A DNA stretch of 64,000 bases from Oscillospiraceae bacterium (GCA_017461565.1 JAFTXQ010000011.1:62001-126000); one strand, 5' to 3'; shown: positions 1 to 8,807, numbered from the stretch's first letter. The notes: generated by a model from the sequence alone, not told the origin. Numbers and translations are program-made.

Positions 1-1263
1 ATTCAGTGTACCGCCATTGATATTGATATAGCAGCTTTCGTTTGACGAAAAGATATCCCCCCCGCCAAAGCCGCTCTGATCGTTACCACCGCCTGCATTG
101 ATGCCGTCATCGCTTGATGTAAGTGCGACCTCGCCACCGTTGAACTCCATACACAGGCCCTCAAGACCCTCGTAGCTTTTGCTGACCACGATCTTTCCGT
201 TGTTGACAGTCAGCTTTTCATCTGTATGCACAGCATCGTCGCCCGAAGCTATCTCAAAGCTGCCGCCGTTTACCTCAATTGCGGAATTTGCATGGACAGC
301 ATCGTCCGCAGAGTCTATCACAAACTCTCCTCCATTTACAAGCAGGCTGCCACCTGCCTTAAGTCCCTTGCAGCTGGAGGAGCTATTGGCATTGCTTCCG
401 CCGCCCGAAAGGATATCAAACATTCCGCTGTCTATCTGCGTATAGGAAGACGAGCTGATGCCGTCGCCACCGCTTGTTATATCAAATGTTCCGCTCTCAA
501 TATAGACATAGCCGAGCGAAGCGTCCTCTGAATTATCACACTGAATGCCGTCCTTGCCCGAATCGATCCTGACCGATGCATTTGCGATCATCACAGCATC
601 CTTAGCTTTCATGCCGTGGGACGCAGCGGTGATATCATAATTGCCGCTGGTAAGCACCAGATCGTCCTTTGATACGATACCATGACCCGCAGGCGACTGT
701 ATGGTAAGCTTGCCCGAGCCGTTGAAAGTAATATCCTCTTTTGAAAAAACCACGGAATCGATATTATTGTCATCAATAGCGGTGAATGTTCCGCCGTTTG
801 CCAGAGTATTCTCGCTGCCGTCAGCAACAGTCACGAATATTTTGTCAGCCTTCCTGATATACAGAGGAGCGCAGTTGCTGCTTGTCACAGATACGCCGTC
901 AAGGACCAGCTGAAGCTTGTTCTCCTTTGTTGAATCGACCACGATCATGCCATCATCAAGCTGCCCCGAAAGCACATAGGTTCCATCGCCTGTTATCGTG
1001 ACAGTACTTCCGTCTATATCAACAGTGTCGCTGTCACAGGTGGCTGTATCCCCTTTCAGTTCAATATAAATACTGTCAGGCTCCTTGTAGCCCACTTCAT
1101 AATCACGGTCGGAAAACGCCGAATCATCAACTGAACTGATATTCGTATCCGAATCGGCGGAACTGCTGTTTTCAGTAGCCGATGATCCATCCTCGTTACC
1201 CGAACACCCTGCAGCAAGCATAGCAAATGCCGCAGTAACAGCAAGTAAAGATGTTTTTTTCAT
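1..1263 (-). CDS. Cthe_2159-like carbohydrate-binding lipoprotein (partial, C-terminus outside window)
   Basis: The open frame runs from ATG at 1263 through the left edge, so the C-terminus is missing. The first 20 or so residues are a lipoprotein signal (MKKTSLLAV... with lipobox LAAGC), followed by a Ser/Asp-rich linker and then many short strand repeats of the type GDGIS, SGGDGI, ADDAVHANS and SGDDAVHTD. Such right-handed beta-helix repeats are typical of the Cthe_2159 (DUF4353) family, known to bind acidic polysaccharide and calcium. It lies 14 bp downstream of the DUF4956 gene and is probably cotranscribed with it and the polyphosphate polymerase gene. It is likely exposed on the outer face of the membrane. 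The family call rests on repeat style only. Confidence 0.75.
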   Translation of the reverse strand, partial: MKKTSLLAVTAAFAMLAAGCSGNEDGSSATENSSSADSDTNISSVDDSAFSDRDYEVGYKEPDSIYIELKGDTATCDSDTVDIDGSTVTITGDGTYVLSGQLDDGMIVVDSTKENKLQLVLDGVSVTSSNCAPLYIRKADKIFVTVADGSENTLANGGTFTAIDDNNIDSVVFSKEDITFNGSGKLTIQSPAGHGIVSKDDLVLTSGNYDITAASHGMKAKDAVMIANASVRIDSGKDGIQCDNSEDASLGYVYIESGTFDITSGGDGISSSSYTQIDSGMFDILSGGGSNANSSSSCKGLKAGGSLLVNGGEFVIDSADDAVHANSAIEVNGGSFEIASGDDAVHTDEKLTVNNGKIVVSKSYEGLEGLCMEFNGGEVALTSSDDGINAGGGNDQSGFGGGDIFSSNESCYININGGTLN

Positions 1264-1277
1264 AAACTGACTCCTTA

Positions 1278-1973
1278 TCAAAGCTCGGCTATGGATGTAT
1301 CCTGTCTCGAAATAGAAATTTCAAGATTGCCGTTGCGGCAGCGGAGCTTGTCGATCATTTCCTTCTCGTTTGCAGCTTTCTTAAGCGTGATATTGTATGT
1401 AAGGCGGAAAAGGCTGCCCATGTTAGTCGTCTTTACCTTGATAAGCTCGCACGAAGTTGTGTACTCTGAAAGTATGCCCTCGAAAACATCAGTGTAATCA
1501 AGATCCTCGGGAATAGTTATGGTAAGTGTTCTGTATATTACGGCATTCTTTTTTGTACCAAAATCAAAACGATTGTAGATGATGACGAACACACACATCA
1601 CAACAGCGAACAGCACCGCAAAACCGAGATAGCCCATACCTGCGATAAGACCCGTTCCCATCGCAACGAACAGCATGCTGATCTCTTTGGCAGTACCGGG
1701 AACAGAACGGAAGCGAACAAGGCTGAATGCACCTGCTACCGCAACGCCTGTGCCTACATTTCCGTTCACCATGAGGATAACAACGCACACTACCGCAGGA
1801 AGCAGTGCGAGAGTAACCACAAAGCTCTTAGTGTAGCGTGTACGGTACATATAGCTGAATGCAAGGATAAGTCCTATGACAAGCGAGCAAGCTATACAGA
1901 GCAGAAAGTCAGTAACACTTATCACATTAGTCATCGAGGTATCAAAGAGTCCTTTAAAAAGATCGTCAAGCAT
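1278..1973 (-). CDS. DUF4956 family membrane protein
   Basis: A 231-residue protein with four or five hydrophobic segments in the first 140 residues (for example around 22-41, 53-69 and 75-85) and a soluble C-terminal domain of about 85 residues. The segment GVAVAGAFSLVRFRS, in the second half of the membrane domain, is the hallmark of DUF4956 proteins. The start has a clear GGAGG Shine-Dalgarno site 8 nt upstream. It overlaps the end of the VTC-domain gene by 8 bp, implying translational coupling. The family is commonly encoded beside VTC polyphosphate polymerases; its biochemical role is unknown. Confidence 0.85.
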   Translation of the reverse strand: MLDDLFKGLFDTSMTNVISVTDFLLCIACSLVIGLILAFSYMYRTRYTKSFVVTLALLPAVVCVVILMVNGNVGTGVAVAGAFSLVRFRSVPGTAKEISMLFVAMGTGLIAGMGYLGFAVLFAVVMCVFVIIYNRFDFGTKKNAVIYRTLTITIPEDLDYTDVFEGILSEYTTSCELIKVKTTNMGSLFRLTYNITLKKAANEKEMIDKLRCRNGNLEISISRQDTSIAEL

Positions 1974-2682
1974 AAATAAATCCTCCCTTTAATTGTGGAA
2001 AAATAATGTTCCGATAAGCCGTTCCGTATTTTGAAAACGACGTTTTGTATATCTTCTCTCTTGACAGCACCTCTGTCATCCACAAAGGTATGCCGCCCGA
2101 GGTCTTGATCTCCATAAGCACCTTACCCTCCTCGAGGATAGGCTTGCCCCATACGTCCGCAGTAAGCGAAAGTTCCTCCTGACGGCATAGGATGTTGTCA
2201 TCAAAAGTCACACGGAAATCGTCGCCATTTCTGGTATAATAAGCCTCTCGCTCATACGAAAGGAACACCGTCGGCTTAAGCGTCTGATAATACTCCATAA
2301 AATAATCTATCTCATCAGTTATCTGCGAGTGTACATCACACTCACCGCCGCTAAGCCAATCCATAGCCCGCTGCTCAGGCAGCGAGATACGACGTTTGTA
2401 TACCACTTTTTTGTACTTCTTTTTCAGCTCCACAAATACAGGCTCGTCCGATGTGACCCTGCAATAGCTTCTGACACGCAGCTTTTCCTTGTACACAGGC
2501 TTCTCTATCGACCTGCGTATCAGCCTGTAACTGTCTGTATCAAAATAAAGGTTGCGTATCGTAGTTCGACCATATTTATCAAGCTTCATATAAGGCTCCA
2601 TAGCTTCAAGGATACGCTGCTTCTGATCAAGCGTCAGCATATATTTAAGCTCGTACCGCTTGAAGATAGCCTGATAGGCCAT
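1966..2682 (-). CDS. VTC-domain polyphosphate polymerase family protein
   Basis: A 238-residue CYTH/VTC-superfamily protein. It begins MAYQAIFKRYELKYML, the usual tunnel-domain start with the first basic strand (KRYELKY). Further basic and acidic strands follow: LRVRSY, VFVELKKKYKKVVYKRR and VLMEIKTSGGIPLW, which in VTC proteins line the tunnel that binds ATP and polyphosphate. An upstream in-frame GTG at 2691 is possible, but AGGTGA lies 5 nt before the ATG at 2682, which is preferred. It is the first gene of the leftward three-gene unit and divergent from the response regulator. Activity is inferred from family. Confidence 0.8.
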   Translation of the reverse strand: MAYQAIFKRYELKYMLTLDQKQRILEAMEPYMKLDKYGRTTIRNLYFDTDSYRLIRRSIEKPVYKEKLRVRSYCRVTSDEPVFVELKKKYKKVVYKRRISLPEQRAMDWLSGGECDVHSQITDEIDYFMEYYQTLKPTVFLSYEREAYYTRNGDDFRVTFDDNILCRQEELSLTADVWGKPILEEGKVLMEIKTSGGIPLWMTEVLSREKIYKTSFSKYGTAYRNIIFPQLKGGFIYA

Positions 2683-2740
2683 AATTCTCACCTGCTTTCC
2701 GTATCAAAGTATAAACGCCGAAACATAATTAAACTTAAAA

Positions 2741-2782
2741 TTCACATAAAATTCACAATTTCTTTTAAAAATGTGCTATACT
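2741..2782 (+). promoter_or_regulatory. Putative response-regulator direct repeat and -10 box upstream of the two-component genes
   Basis: Two TTCACA hexamers at 2741-2746 and 2752-2757 are spaced exactly 11 bp, the helical period preferred by OmpR/PhoB-type regulators. A TATACT -10 hexamer follows at 2777-2782. The site lies in the 141-bp gap between the divergent VTC gene and the response regulator, so it could control both directions. Inference from spacing; not a known consensus. Confidence 0.45.
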
Positions 2783-2823
2783 TAGATAAAGGATAAAAAT
2801 CTATCGAAAGGCGGCACAACAAA

Positions 2824-3495
2824 ATGCGGATACTTCTTGCCGAGGACGAGCGCTCACTTGCAAAGGCGCTGGTGAAGATCCTCGAAAAAAACAACTACTC
2901 CGCCGATGCGGTCTACAACGGTGAGGACGCACTGAAATATCTTGAGCTTGGAAATTACGACGCTGCTATCTTAGATGTCATGATGCCCGGCTTCGACGGT
3001 ATAACAGTGCTGAAAAAGCTCCGTGCAAACGGCAGCAGGATACCTGTCATCATGCTAACGGCAAAGTCCGAGATAGAGGATAAGATACTCGGCCTTGACA
3101 GCGGAGCTAACGACTACCTGACAAAGCCGTTCGATACAAGAGAGCTTCTCGCAAGGATACGTGCAATAACAAGAAGCACCGCTTCAACTGACTCCAAACT
3201 CACTATGGGCAATATAACCCTCGACAGAGCATCTTTTGAGCTTTCATCTCCATCAGGCAGCTTCAGACTCGCAAACAAAGAGTTTCAGCTTTTTGAGATG
3301 TTGATATCAAATCCAAACCGCCTTATTGCCACCGAAAGGATCATGGAAAAGATCTGGGGCTATGACAGCGAAGCTGAAATAAACGTGGTTTGGGTATATA
3401 TCTCATATCTGCGTAAAAAGCTGATCGCACTTAAAGCCGATATTCAGATTAAAGCCAGCAGAAATGCAGGCTACTCGCTGGAGGAGCTTAAATGA
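2824..3495 (+). CDS. OmpR/PhoB-family response regulator
   Basis: A 223-residue regulator. The N-terminal receiver (about 1-120) shows the acidic pair in LLAEDER, the phospho-acceptor Asp in AILDVMMPG (about residue 51), the conserved Thr of IPVIMLTAK and the Lys of TKPFDTREL. The C-terminal winged helix (about 130-220) contains LANKEFQLFEMLI and the recognition-helix region INVVWVYISYLRKKL. The stop overlaps the start of the histidine kinase by 4 bp. Position opposite the VTC/DUF4956/Cthe_2159 unit suggests it controls that unit as well as itself. Confidence 0.93.
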   Translation: MRILLAEDERSLAKALVKILEKNNYSADAVYNGEDALKYLELGNYDAAILDVMMPGFDGITVLKKLRANGSRIPVIMLTAKSEIEDKILGLDSGANDYLTKPFDTRELLARIRAITRSTASTDSKLTMGNITLDRASFELSSPSGSFRLANKEFQLFEMLISNPNRLIATERIMEKIWGYDSEAEINVVWVYISYLRKKLIALKADIQIKASRNAGYSLEELK

Positions 3496-4718
3496 TAAGA
3501 TCATTACAGGTCAGATTTGTGATAGTTGCACTTATTTCTATGCTTGCAGTACTGACGCTGATAATCGCAGGTATAAATATCGTAAACTACAACAGCACCA
3601 TAGGTTCGGCTGATAAGATACTGACCCTCCTGTCAGAGCACAGGGGCAGATTTCCAAAGGACGAGCCGCATTTCGGAGGTGCATTCTCTCCCGAAATGTC
3701 AGCAGAACTGCCCTATGAGACACGTTATTTCTCGGTCATGCTTAAAAACTCGGGATCCATAATTCAGGTGGAAACAGGCAATATTGCCTCGATAGACACT
3801 TCAGACGCAATAGATCTGGCAAGATCGGTACTTGACGCCCAAAATGAACGTGGATTCGCTCAGAACTACCGATATCTGGTAACATCCCACAAAGGAACAA
3901 GCCACATTATATTTCTTGATTGTGCCAGCAGATTTCAGGCGTTTTATAGTTTTCTTATAACAAGCTGCATAATATCCATAGCAGGATTTATCTTAGTGGG
4001 AATACTTATTACTGTCACATCCGCAAGGATATTGCGTCCAATAGCGGAAAGCTATGAAAAGCAAAAGCGGTTCATTACAGACGCAGGCCACGAAATCAAG
4101 ACTCCGCTCACTATCATCAATGCCGATGCTGATGTGCTTGAAATGGACTATGGCAGAAACGAGTGGCTTGACGATATCAAAACTCAGGCAAAACGCCTTA
4201 CAGAGCTGACAAATGATCTTGTTTATCTTGCACGCATGGAGGAGGCTGACAACAGTATCAGGATGATAGAATTCCCGTTGTCTGATGTTGTACGAGAAGC
4301 TGTCGGCTCATTCAATGCTCCTGCGCAGACTCACGGTAAGCAGCTTAGCTGCGAAGTTCAGCCTATGCTGACCTTAAGGGGCGATGAACGCTCTATCCAG
4401 CAGCTTGTCTCAATTTTGATGGATAATGCCATAAAATACTCTGACGAAGGCGGTAAAATTAATGTTAAGCTTGAAAAGCAGGGAAAGAATATCCGTCTTA
4501 CAGTCTCAAACACGACTGCTGCAAAGCTCTCACCCGATAATATAGAGCGAATGTTTGACAGATTTTATCGTGGCGACCCCTCCAGAAGCTCTGAGAAAAA
4601 CGGCTACGGAATCGGACTTTCGATAGCAAAGGCTATCGTTAATACACACGGTGGCAGAATATCAGCAAGAATCTCGGGCAGAAAAGAGCTTACGATCACT
4701 GCTTTATTCCCACAATAA
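3492..4718 (+). CDS. Sensor histidine kinase
   Basis: A 408-residue membrane kinase: transmembrane segment about 8-30, an extracytoplasmic domain of about 120 residues, a second transmembrane segment about 157-180, then HisKA with phospho-acceptor His in DAGHEIKTPLT (about residue 200) and HATPase_c with N-box LMDNAIKYS and G2 box NGYGIGLSI. The usual DxGxG G1 box is absent; VSNTTAAKLS stands in its place, a variation seen in some Firmicutes kinases. It partners the regulator that overlaps it by 4 bp. The rlmN-like gene follows after 15 bp. Confidence 0.92.
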   Translation: MIRSLQVRFVIVALISMLAVLTLIIAGINIVNYNSTIGSADKILTLLSEHRGRFPKDEPHFGGAFSPEMSAELPYETRYFSVMLKNSGSIIQVETGNIASIDTSDAIDLARSVLDAQNERGFAQNYRYLVTSHKGTSHIIFLDCASRFQAFYSFLITSCIISIAGFILVGILITVTSARILRPIAESYEKQKRFITDAGHEIKTPLTIINADADVLEMDYGRNEWLDDIKTQAKRLTELTNDLVYLARMEEADNSIRMIEFPLSDVVREAVGSFNAPAQTHGKQLSCEVQPMLTLRGDERSIQQLVSILMDNAIKYSDEGGKINVKLEKQGKNIRLTVSNTTAAKLSPDNIERMFDRFYRGDPSRSSEKNGYGIGLSIAKAIVNTHGGRISARISGRKELTITALFPQ

Positions 4719-4733
4719 TGAGAAGGAAAAACA

Positions 4734-5747
4734 ATGAACATATTTGGAATCACACCCTCTGCCCTTTCGGAATATTTCATATCTAAAGGTGAAAATCCCG
4801 CAAAGGCGGCATTGGTTTTCGATGCGATCTATCGCAAAAAAGCAACAAGTTTTTACGATATCGGCTTTTCGGAACGTGTTACGGAAATGCTACAAAAGGA
4901 TTTTGATTTTTCATTGCCACAAATCATCGAAAAGCTTGACAGCAACGACACAGCAAAGCTGCTTCTTCGTCTGACGGACGGGGAATACGTAGAAACCGTA
5001 CTTATGCGACAGAAATTCGGAAACTGCATCTGCGTTTCAACTCAGGTCGGTTGTGCTATGGGATGCAGATTTTGCCAGAGCGGACGCTTGAAAAAACGCC
5101 GCAATCTGTTTACTCATGAGATAGTAGGTCAACTTATGGCGATACAGAAAGAGTTTGATGTCAAAGTTACAGGTGTTTCTGTAATGGGTATCGGAGAGCC
5201 CTTCGACAACTTTGACAACGTGAAGCGCTTCTGTGAAATACTCACCGCTCCAAAAGGGCTTGAAATAGGCGAAAAGCATATCACAGTCTCTACCTGCGGG
5301 TTGGTTGACGGGATACGCAGATACGCCGAGCTTCCGCATCCATGCAATCTGGCGATAAGCCTTCATGCACCAGACGACGAGCTTCGTTCGGAGTTAATGC
5401 CGATAAACAAGAAGTATCCGCTCAGCGAACTTATATCTGCGGCCGAATACTTCTCATTAACTGCAAATCGTCGTGTCACTTTAGAATACATCATGTTATC
5501 GGGAATAAACGATCTCCCCGGGCACGCACAGCAGCTTGCTGACCTTATCGGAAAGCGCAACTTTTATGTTAATATAATACCGTACAACCCAACCGATGCC
5601 GACTGTTTTCAGAAAAGCAGCCGAGAACGTATAATGGCGTTTTATGATATCCTCAAGAAGAACGGCATCGGTGTTACGATGCGCAGAGAGTTCGGTTCAG
5701 AGCTTAAAGCCGCCTGCGGACAGTTAAGTGCAGAGCAAACAAAATAA
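4734..5747 (+). CDS. rlmN: RlmN/Cfr-family radical SAM 23S rRNA methyltransferase
   Basis: A 337-residue radical SAM enzyme. CAMGCRFC carries the CX3CX2C cluster motif, MGIGEP is the SAM-contact motif, and ACGQL near the C-terminus holds the second catalytic Cys of the RlmN/Cfr mechanism (C2 methylation of A2503 in RlmN, C8 in Cfr). NIIPYNP and STCGLV resemble RlmN. However GRFCQSG-type wording (FCQSGRLKKRRN instead of FCAT/FCAS) and FDNFDNV instead of NY after GEP suggest a divergent clostridial paralogue. It shares the operon with the two-component genes. A second, canonical rlmN elsewhere would make this an accessory copy. Confidence 0.8.
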   Translation: MNIFGITPSALSEYFISKGENPAKAALVFDAIYRKKATSFYDIGFSERVTEMLQKDFDFSLPQIIEKLDSNDTAKLLLRLTDGEYVETVLMRQKFGNCICVSTQVGCAMGCRFCQSGRLKKRRNLFTHEIVGQLMAIQKEFDVKVTGVSVMGIGEPFDNFDNVKRFCEILTAPKGLEIGEKHITVSTCGLVDGIRRYAELPHPCNLAISLHAPDDELRSELMPINKKYPLSELISAAEYFSLTANRRVTLEYIMLSGINDLPGHAQQLADLIGKRNFYVNIIPYNPTDADCFQKSSRERIMAFYDILKKNGIGVTMRREFGSELKAACGQLSAEQTK

Positions 5748-5751
5748 AAAA

Positions 5752-5780
5752 GACTGCGTATTTTTACGCAGTCCTTTTTT
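5752..5780. terminator. Bidirectional intrinsic terminator between rlmN and rplA
   Basis: A perfect 9-bp stem GACTGCGTA/TACGCAGTC (5752-5760 and 5765-5773) with a TTTT loop is followed by CTTTTTT and preceded by AAAATAAAAAA, so it can end transcription of the convergent rlmN and rplA genes on both strands. Confidence 0.9.
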
Positions 5781-5794
5781 ATGATGAAATTTAA

Positions 5795-6487
5795 TTATAC
5801 ACCAAATCTGATTGTGCTTACCTTTACGCCGGGGCCCATTGTAGAGGAAACTGTGCAGCTCTTGATGTACTGACCCTTTGCAGCAGCGGGCTTAGCCTTT
5901 GCTACAGCTTCCATCAGAGCGTTGAAGTTCTCTTCGAGCTTCTCTGCGCCGAAGGATGCCTTACCGATGGGGCAGTGAATGATGTTGGACTTGTCGAGAC
6001 GGTACTCGATCTTACCAGCCTTAGCTTCCTGAACAGCCTTAGCAACATCAGGAGTTACTGTACCAGCCTTGGGGTTAGGCATAAGACCTCTCGGACCGAG
6101 GACCTTACCGAGTCTACCAACAACGCCCATCATGTCGGGAGTTGCGATAACAACCTCGAAATCCATCCAGCCGCCCTGGATCTTAGCGATTGTGTCATTA
6201 TCAGCGATGTAATCTGCGCCTGCTGCCTTAGCGTCAGCTTCCTTCTCAGGCTTGCAGAATACCAGTGTTCTGATAGTCTTACCTGTACCGTTGGGCAGAA
6301 CTACTGCGCCACGAACCTGCTGGTCAGCGTGACGGGAGTCTACACCCAGACGGATGTGCAGCTCAACTGTTTCATCGAACTTAGCCTTTGCTGTCTTGCA
6401 AACTAAGTCGAGTGCTTCGTTGGATTCGTAAACCTTGGTAGAATCAACGAGCTTTGTGCTTTCAACGTACTTCTTACCGTGTTTCAT
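5795..6487 (-). CDS. rplA: 50S ribosomal protein L1
   Basis: A 230-residue protein of normal L1 length. It begins [15 protein letters not shown] and contains the signatures LRLGVD-type [39 protein letters not shown] and the C-terminal [11 protein letters not shown]1 binds 23S rRNA at the exit-site stalk and in many bacteria represses its own L11-L1 operon. It is the last gene of this unit; rplJ and rplL are not next, since the strong terminator follows directly. Confidence 0.98.
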   Translation of the reverse strand: MKHGKKYVESTKLVDSTKVYESNEALDLVCKTAKAKFDETVELHIRLGVDSRHADQQVRGAVVLPNGTGKTIRTLVFCKPEKEADAKAAGADYIADNDTIAKIQGGWMDFEVVIATPDMMGVVGRLGKVLGPRGLMPNPKAGTVTPDVAKAVQEAKAGKIEYRLDKSNIIHCPIGKASFGAEKLEENFNALMEAVAKAKPAAAKGQYIKSCTVSSTMGPGVKVSTIRFGV

Positions 6488-6576
6488 TTATTATCCTCCT
6501 TGTGGTCAAACGGAATGATCCTCCCACTTACATAAGTCTTTAGTGAAATGTGGATTTGCTCCTATCGGGTTGCCAA

Positions 6577-7002
6577 TTAGTCAACAACCTCAACGCCCAT
6601 GGAACGAGCTGTACCAGCGATCATGGACATAGCTGTCTCAACGTTTGCTGCGTTCAGGTCGGGCATCTTTGTTTCAGCGATCTCCTGAAGCTGAGCCTTG
6701 GTGATCTTTGCAACCTTGGTCTTGTTAGGAACACCGGAACCGCTCTCGATCTTGCAAGCCTTCTTGATAAGTACGCTTGCAGGGGGAGTCTTTGTAATGA
6801 AAGAGAAGCTTCTGTCTGCGTATACTGTGATAACAACAGGGATGATAAGACCTGCCTTATCCTTTGTACGCTCGTTGAACTCCTTTGTGAATGCCATAAT
6901 GTTTACACCGTGCTGACCAAGTGCAGGACCAACAGGGGGAGCAGGTGTAGCTTTACCGGCAGGAATCTGTAATTTGATAAATCCTGTAACCTTCTGTGCC
7001 AT
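6577..7002 (-). CDS. rplK: 50S ribosomal protein L11
   Basis: A 141-residue protein beginning [20 protein letters not shown] with [17 protein letters not shown], the N-terminal thiostrepton-binding region, and the C-terminal rRNA-binding segment ending [14 protein letters not shown]. It forms the GTPase-associated centre of the large subunit. It lies between nusG and rplA, 89 bp upstream of rplA and 30 bp after nusG, in the usual secE-nusG-rplK-rplA order. Confidence 0.98.
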   Translation of the reverse strand: MAQKVTGFIKLQIPAGKATPAPPVGPALGQHGVNIMAFTKEFNERTKDKAGLIIPVVITVYADRSFSFITKTPPASVLIKKACKIESGSGVPNKTKVAKITKAQLQEIAETKMPDLNAANVETAMSMIAGTARSMGVEVVD

Positions 7003-7032
7003 GTTATTCTACCTCCATAAAAAACTTGAAGT

Positions 7033-7557
7033 TTAAATCTTGCGGATAGATGAGATCTCAAGTGTAGCGGGTGTTACTCTGCCGAACATGGATACATCGA
7101 TAAGTGCAGTCTGCTTGTCTGCATCGATCTCCTTGACAGTACCCTCAAAGCCCTCGAGAGGACCGGACTTGATACTAACCATATCTCCGATAGCAAAGGA
7201 AACCTCTGTCTCCTTTGAAACAATACCGAGGTTCTTGACCTCTTCCTCGCTGAGAGGGATTGGCTGTGATCCGGGGCCTACGAAGCCTGTAACGCCTCTT
7301 GTGTTGCGGCAGATATACCAGGATTCGTTGGTAACGACCATTTTAACGAAAACATAGCAGGGATATACCTTTTCTTCAACCTCTACGATCTTGCCGTTAT
7401 CCTTTTCCTCAGTAACGGTTGTCGTGGGAAGATAAACATCCTCGATAAGGTGCTGAAGATTTCCGTTCTCTACGACCTTCATGATATCGCTTGCTACTTT
7501 GTTTTCGTAGCCTGAATATGTGTGGAGAATGTACCACTGTGCCTCTGTTTCAGCCAT
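7033..7557 (-). CDS. nusG: Transcription termination/antitermination factor NusG
   Basis: A 174-residue NusG. The N-terminal NGN domain starts AQWYILHTYSGYENKVA and contains CYVFVKMVVTNESWYICRNTRGVTGFVG. The C-terminal KOW domain has FAIGDMVSIKSGPLEGFEG. NusG binds RNA polymerase beta-prime and couples it to Rho or to ribosomal protein S10. It sits 21 bp after secE and 30 bp before rplK in the conserved order. Confidence 0.98.
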   Translation of the reverse strand: MAETEAQWYILHTYSGYENKVASDIMKVVENGNLQHLIEDVYLPTTTVTEEKDNGKIVEVEEKVYPCYVFVKMVVTNESWYICRNTRGVTGFVGPGSQPIPLSEEEVKNLGIVSKETEVSFAIGDMVSIKSGPLEGFEGTVKEIDADKQTALIDVSMFGRVTPATLEISSIRKI

Positions 7558-7577
7558 ATTTACCCCCTTGAAATTTG

Positions 7578-7910
7578 TCAGCCCTGACCCAGCAGAAGCT
7601 GATTAAGCAGACCGAACAGTGCATCTATGCCAAAAATGAATAATGCGGCAAGTATGCACACTACCAGTACGACAACAGTGTTGTTTGTCGTCTGCTTCGG
7701 TGTAGGCCATACGACCTTCTTGAACTCTGATCTTGCGTCCTTGAAGTACTTTACAATGCCCTTCTTAGGCTTCTTGCCTCTTCTGGACTTTGCATCCTTT
7801 CCCTTGGAATCCTTTGCCTTTGCAGCCTTGTCTTCCTTGGAGGACTTCACTTCTGTTTCATCGGGAGTTGCATCGCTAACGTCTTTTGTTAAATCGATAT
7901 CTTTTGCCAT
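7578..7910 (-). CDS. secE: Preprotein translocase subunit SecE
   Basis: A 110-residue single-pass SecE. The C-terminal half holds the conserved FKDARSEFKKVVWPTPKQTTNNTVVVLV block followed by one transmembrane helix (about 80-103). The first 50 residues are a charged Asp/Lys-rich extension (repeated KDAK/KGKD), longer than the about 60-residue minimal form. SecE clamps SecY in the membrane. It follows rpmG by 15 bp and precedes nusG. Confidence 0.96.
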   Translation of the reverse strand: MAKDIDLTKDVSDATPDETEVKSSKEDKAAKAKDSKGKDAKSRRGKKPKKGIVKYFKDARSEFKKVVWPTPKQTTNNTVVVLVVCILAALFIFGIDALFGLLNQLLLGQG

Positions 7911-7925
7911 TATGACTCCTCCTGA

Positions 7926-8075
7926 TTACTTAGTTTCCTTGTGAAGAGTATGCTTCTTGCAGAATCTGCAGTACTTGTTCATTTCAAGTCTGTCGGGATC
8001 GTTCTTCTTGTTCTTCATGGTGTTGTAGTTGCGCTGTTTGCATTCTGTACACGCCAGTGTAATTTTTACTCTCAC
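7926..8075 (-). CDS. rpmG: 50S ribosomal protein L33
   Basis: A 49-residue protein with two CxxC-type zinc pairs ([10 protein letters not shown] and KYCRFCKKH) and [19 protein letters not shown], the standard L33 pattern. The start is GTG at 8075 with a strong AGGAGG site (8081-8086) just upstream; it begins [12 protein letters not shown]. It is the first gene of the rpmG-secE-nusG-rplK-rplA operon, 130 bp downstream of a near-consensus promoter. Confidence 0.95.
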   Translation of the reverse strand: MRVKITLACTECKQRNYNTMKNKKNDPDRLEMNKYCRFCKKHTLHKETK

Positions 8076-8204
8076 TTTCGGCACCTCCTATTTTCTTGCC
8101 TTTTCAGGCATTATTGCCTCCCTCAGCCGCGGAATTGCGGATTTAACGGAGCGGTTGCGCACAAAAAAATGCACAAAAAAATAAGCCCCATTCGAGGTAG
8201 TTAT

Positions 8205-8233
8205 ATTTTATCACAAATAACTACGCTTGTCAA
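8205..8233 (-). promoter_or_regulatory. Vegetative (sigma-A) promoter of the rpmG-secE-nusG-rplK-rplA operon
   Basis: On the minus strand TTGACA (8233-8228) and TAAAAT (8210-8205) are separated by exactly 17 bp. The transcript would start near 8198 and enter rpmG at 8075. Confidence 0.85.
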
Positions 8234-8277
8234 GGGCTTTTTCAAATATTTTTCAGATATTTTAATAACTCAACACA

Positions 8278-8757
8278 TTATATACTGAGAATCATGAGAT
8301 CTGCATAGCAGGATCTGTCTGTTCCATCGTTTTTATATACATAATTATAAATATGATCCTGAGAACTTTCAGTCTGTACAAAACCGTTATGCCGCAGCAG
8401 GGATTGTACTTCGTAGTTTGCAAAGTGTACCTTTGCATTTATGGGACGCTCGGTATCTGAAACACATCTGCGGACGATTGCGGTAGCGATACCCCTGAAC
8501 CGATGCTGCTCTTCAACATAAAGATACCGTAGCTCAATGGAGCCGTCCAATTCGCCCAGACAATAATAAGCGACCTTTTTACCACGGTACTTGACGACAT
8601 GGCAGTCAGACAGATGATTTCTTATGTCATTATAAATGCTGAACCTGAAGTCCTCAAAAAACAGCATATACGGCTGAAACATCTCATAGACACTGATCGC
8701 ATTGCAATATATCGTATCGATATCCTCACTGCACGCCGTAGTAAATTTAATATCCAT
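8278..8757 (-). CDS. GNAT family N-acetyltransferase
   Basis: About 159 residues from MDIKFTTACSEDID. The acetyl-CoA loop is visible in YLYVEEQHRFRGIATAIVRRC (motif A, R-x-x-G-I/A), followed by INAKVHFANYEVQSLLRHNGFVQTES, the usual end-of-fold helix and GF turn. An upstream in-frame GTG at 8793 would put the start inside the terminator hairpin of oadB, so ATG at 8757 is preferred, although its ribosome site (AGGTG) is close. Substrate unknown. It lies downstream of the oadG-oadB unit but behind a terminator. Confidence 0.8.
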   Translation of the reverse strand: MDIKFTTACSEDIDTIYCNAISVYEMFQPYMLFFEDFRFSIYNDIRNHLSDCHVVKYRGKKVAYYCLGELDGSIELRYLYVEEQHRFRGIATAIVRRCVSDTERPINAKVHFANYEVQSLLRHNGFVQTESSQDHIYNYVYKNDGTDRSCYADLMILSI

Positions 8758-8764
8758 ATCACCT

Positions 8765-8800
8765 GACAAAACAGCTGTGCAGAAAAACCACACAGCTGTT
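8765..8800 (-). terminator. Hairpin terminator after oadB
   Basis: A perfect 10-bp stem AACAGCTGTG/CACAGCTGTT (8791-8800 and 8770-8779) with an 11-nt loop lies 8 bp after the oadB stop. On the minus strand it is followed by a short TTTTG tract, so termination may be partial. Confidence 0.6.
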
Positions 8801-8807
8801 ATCCTTA

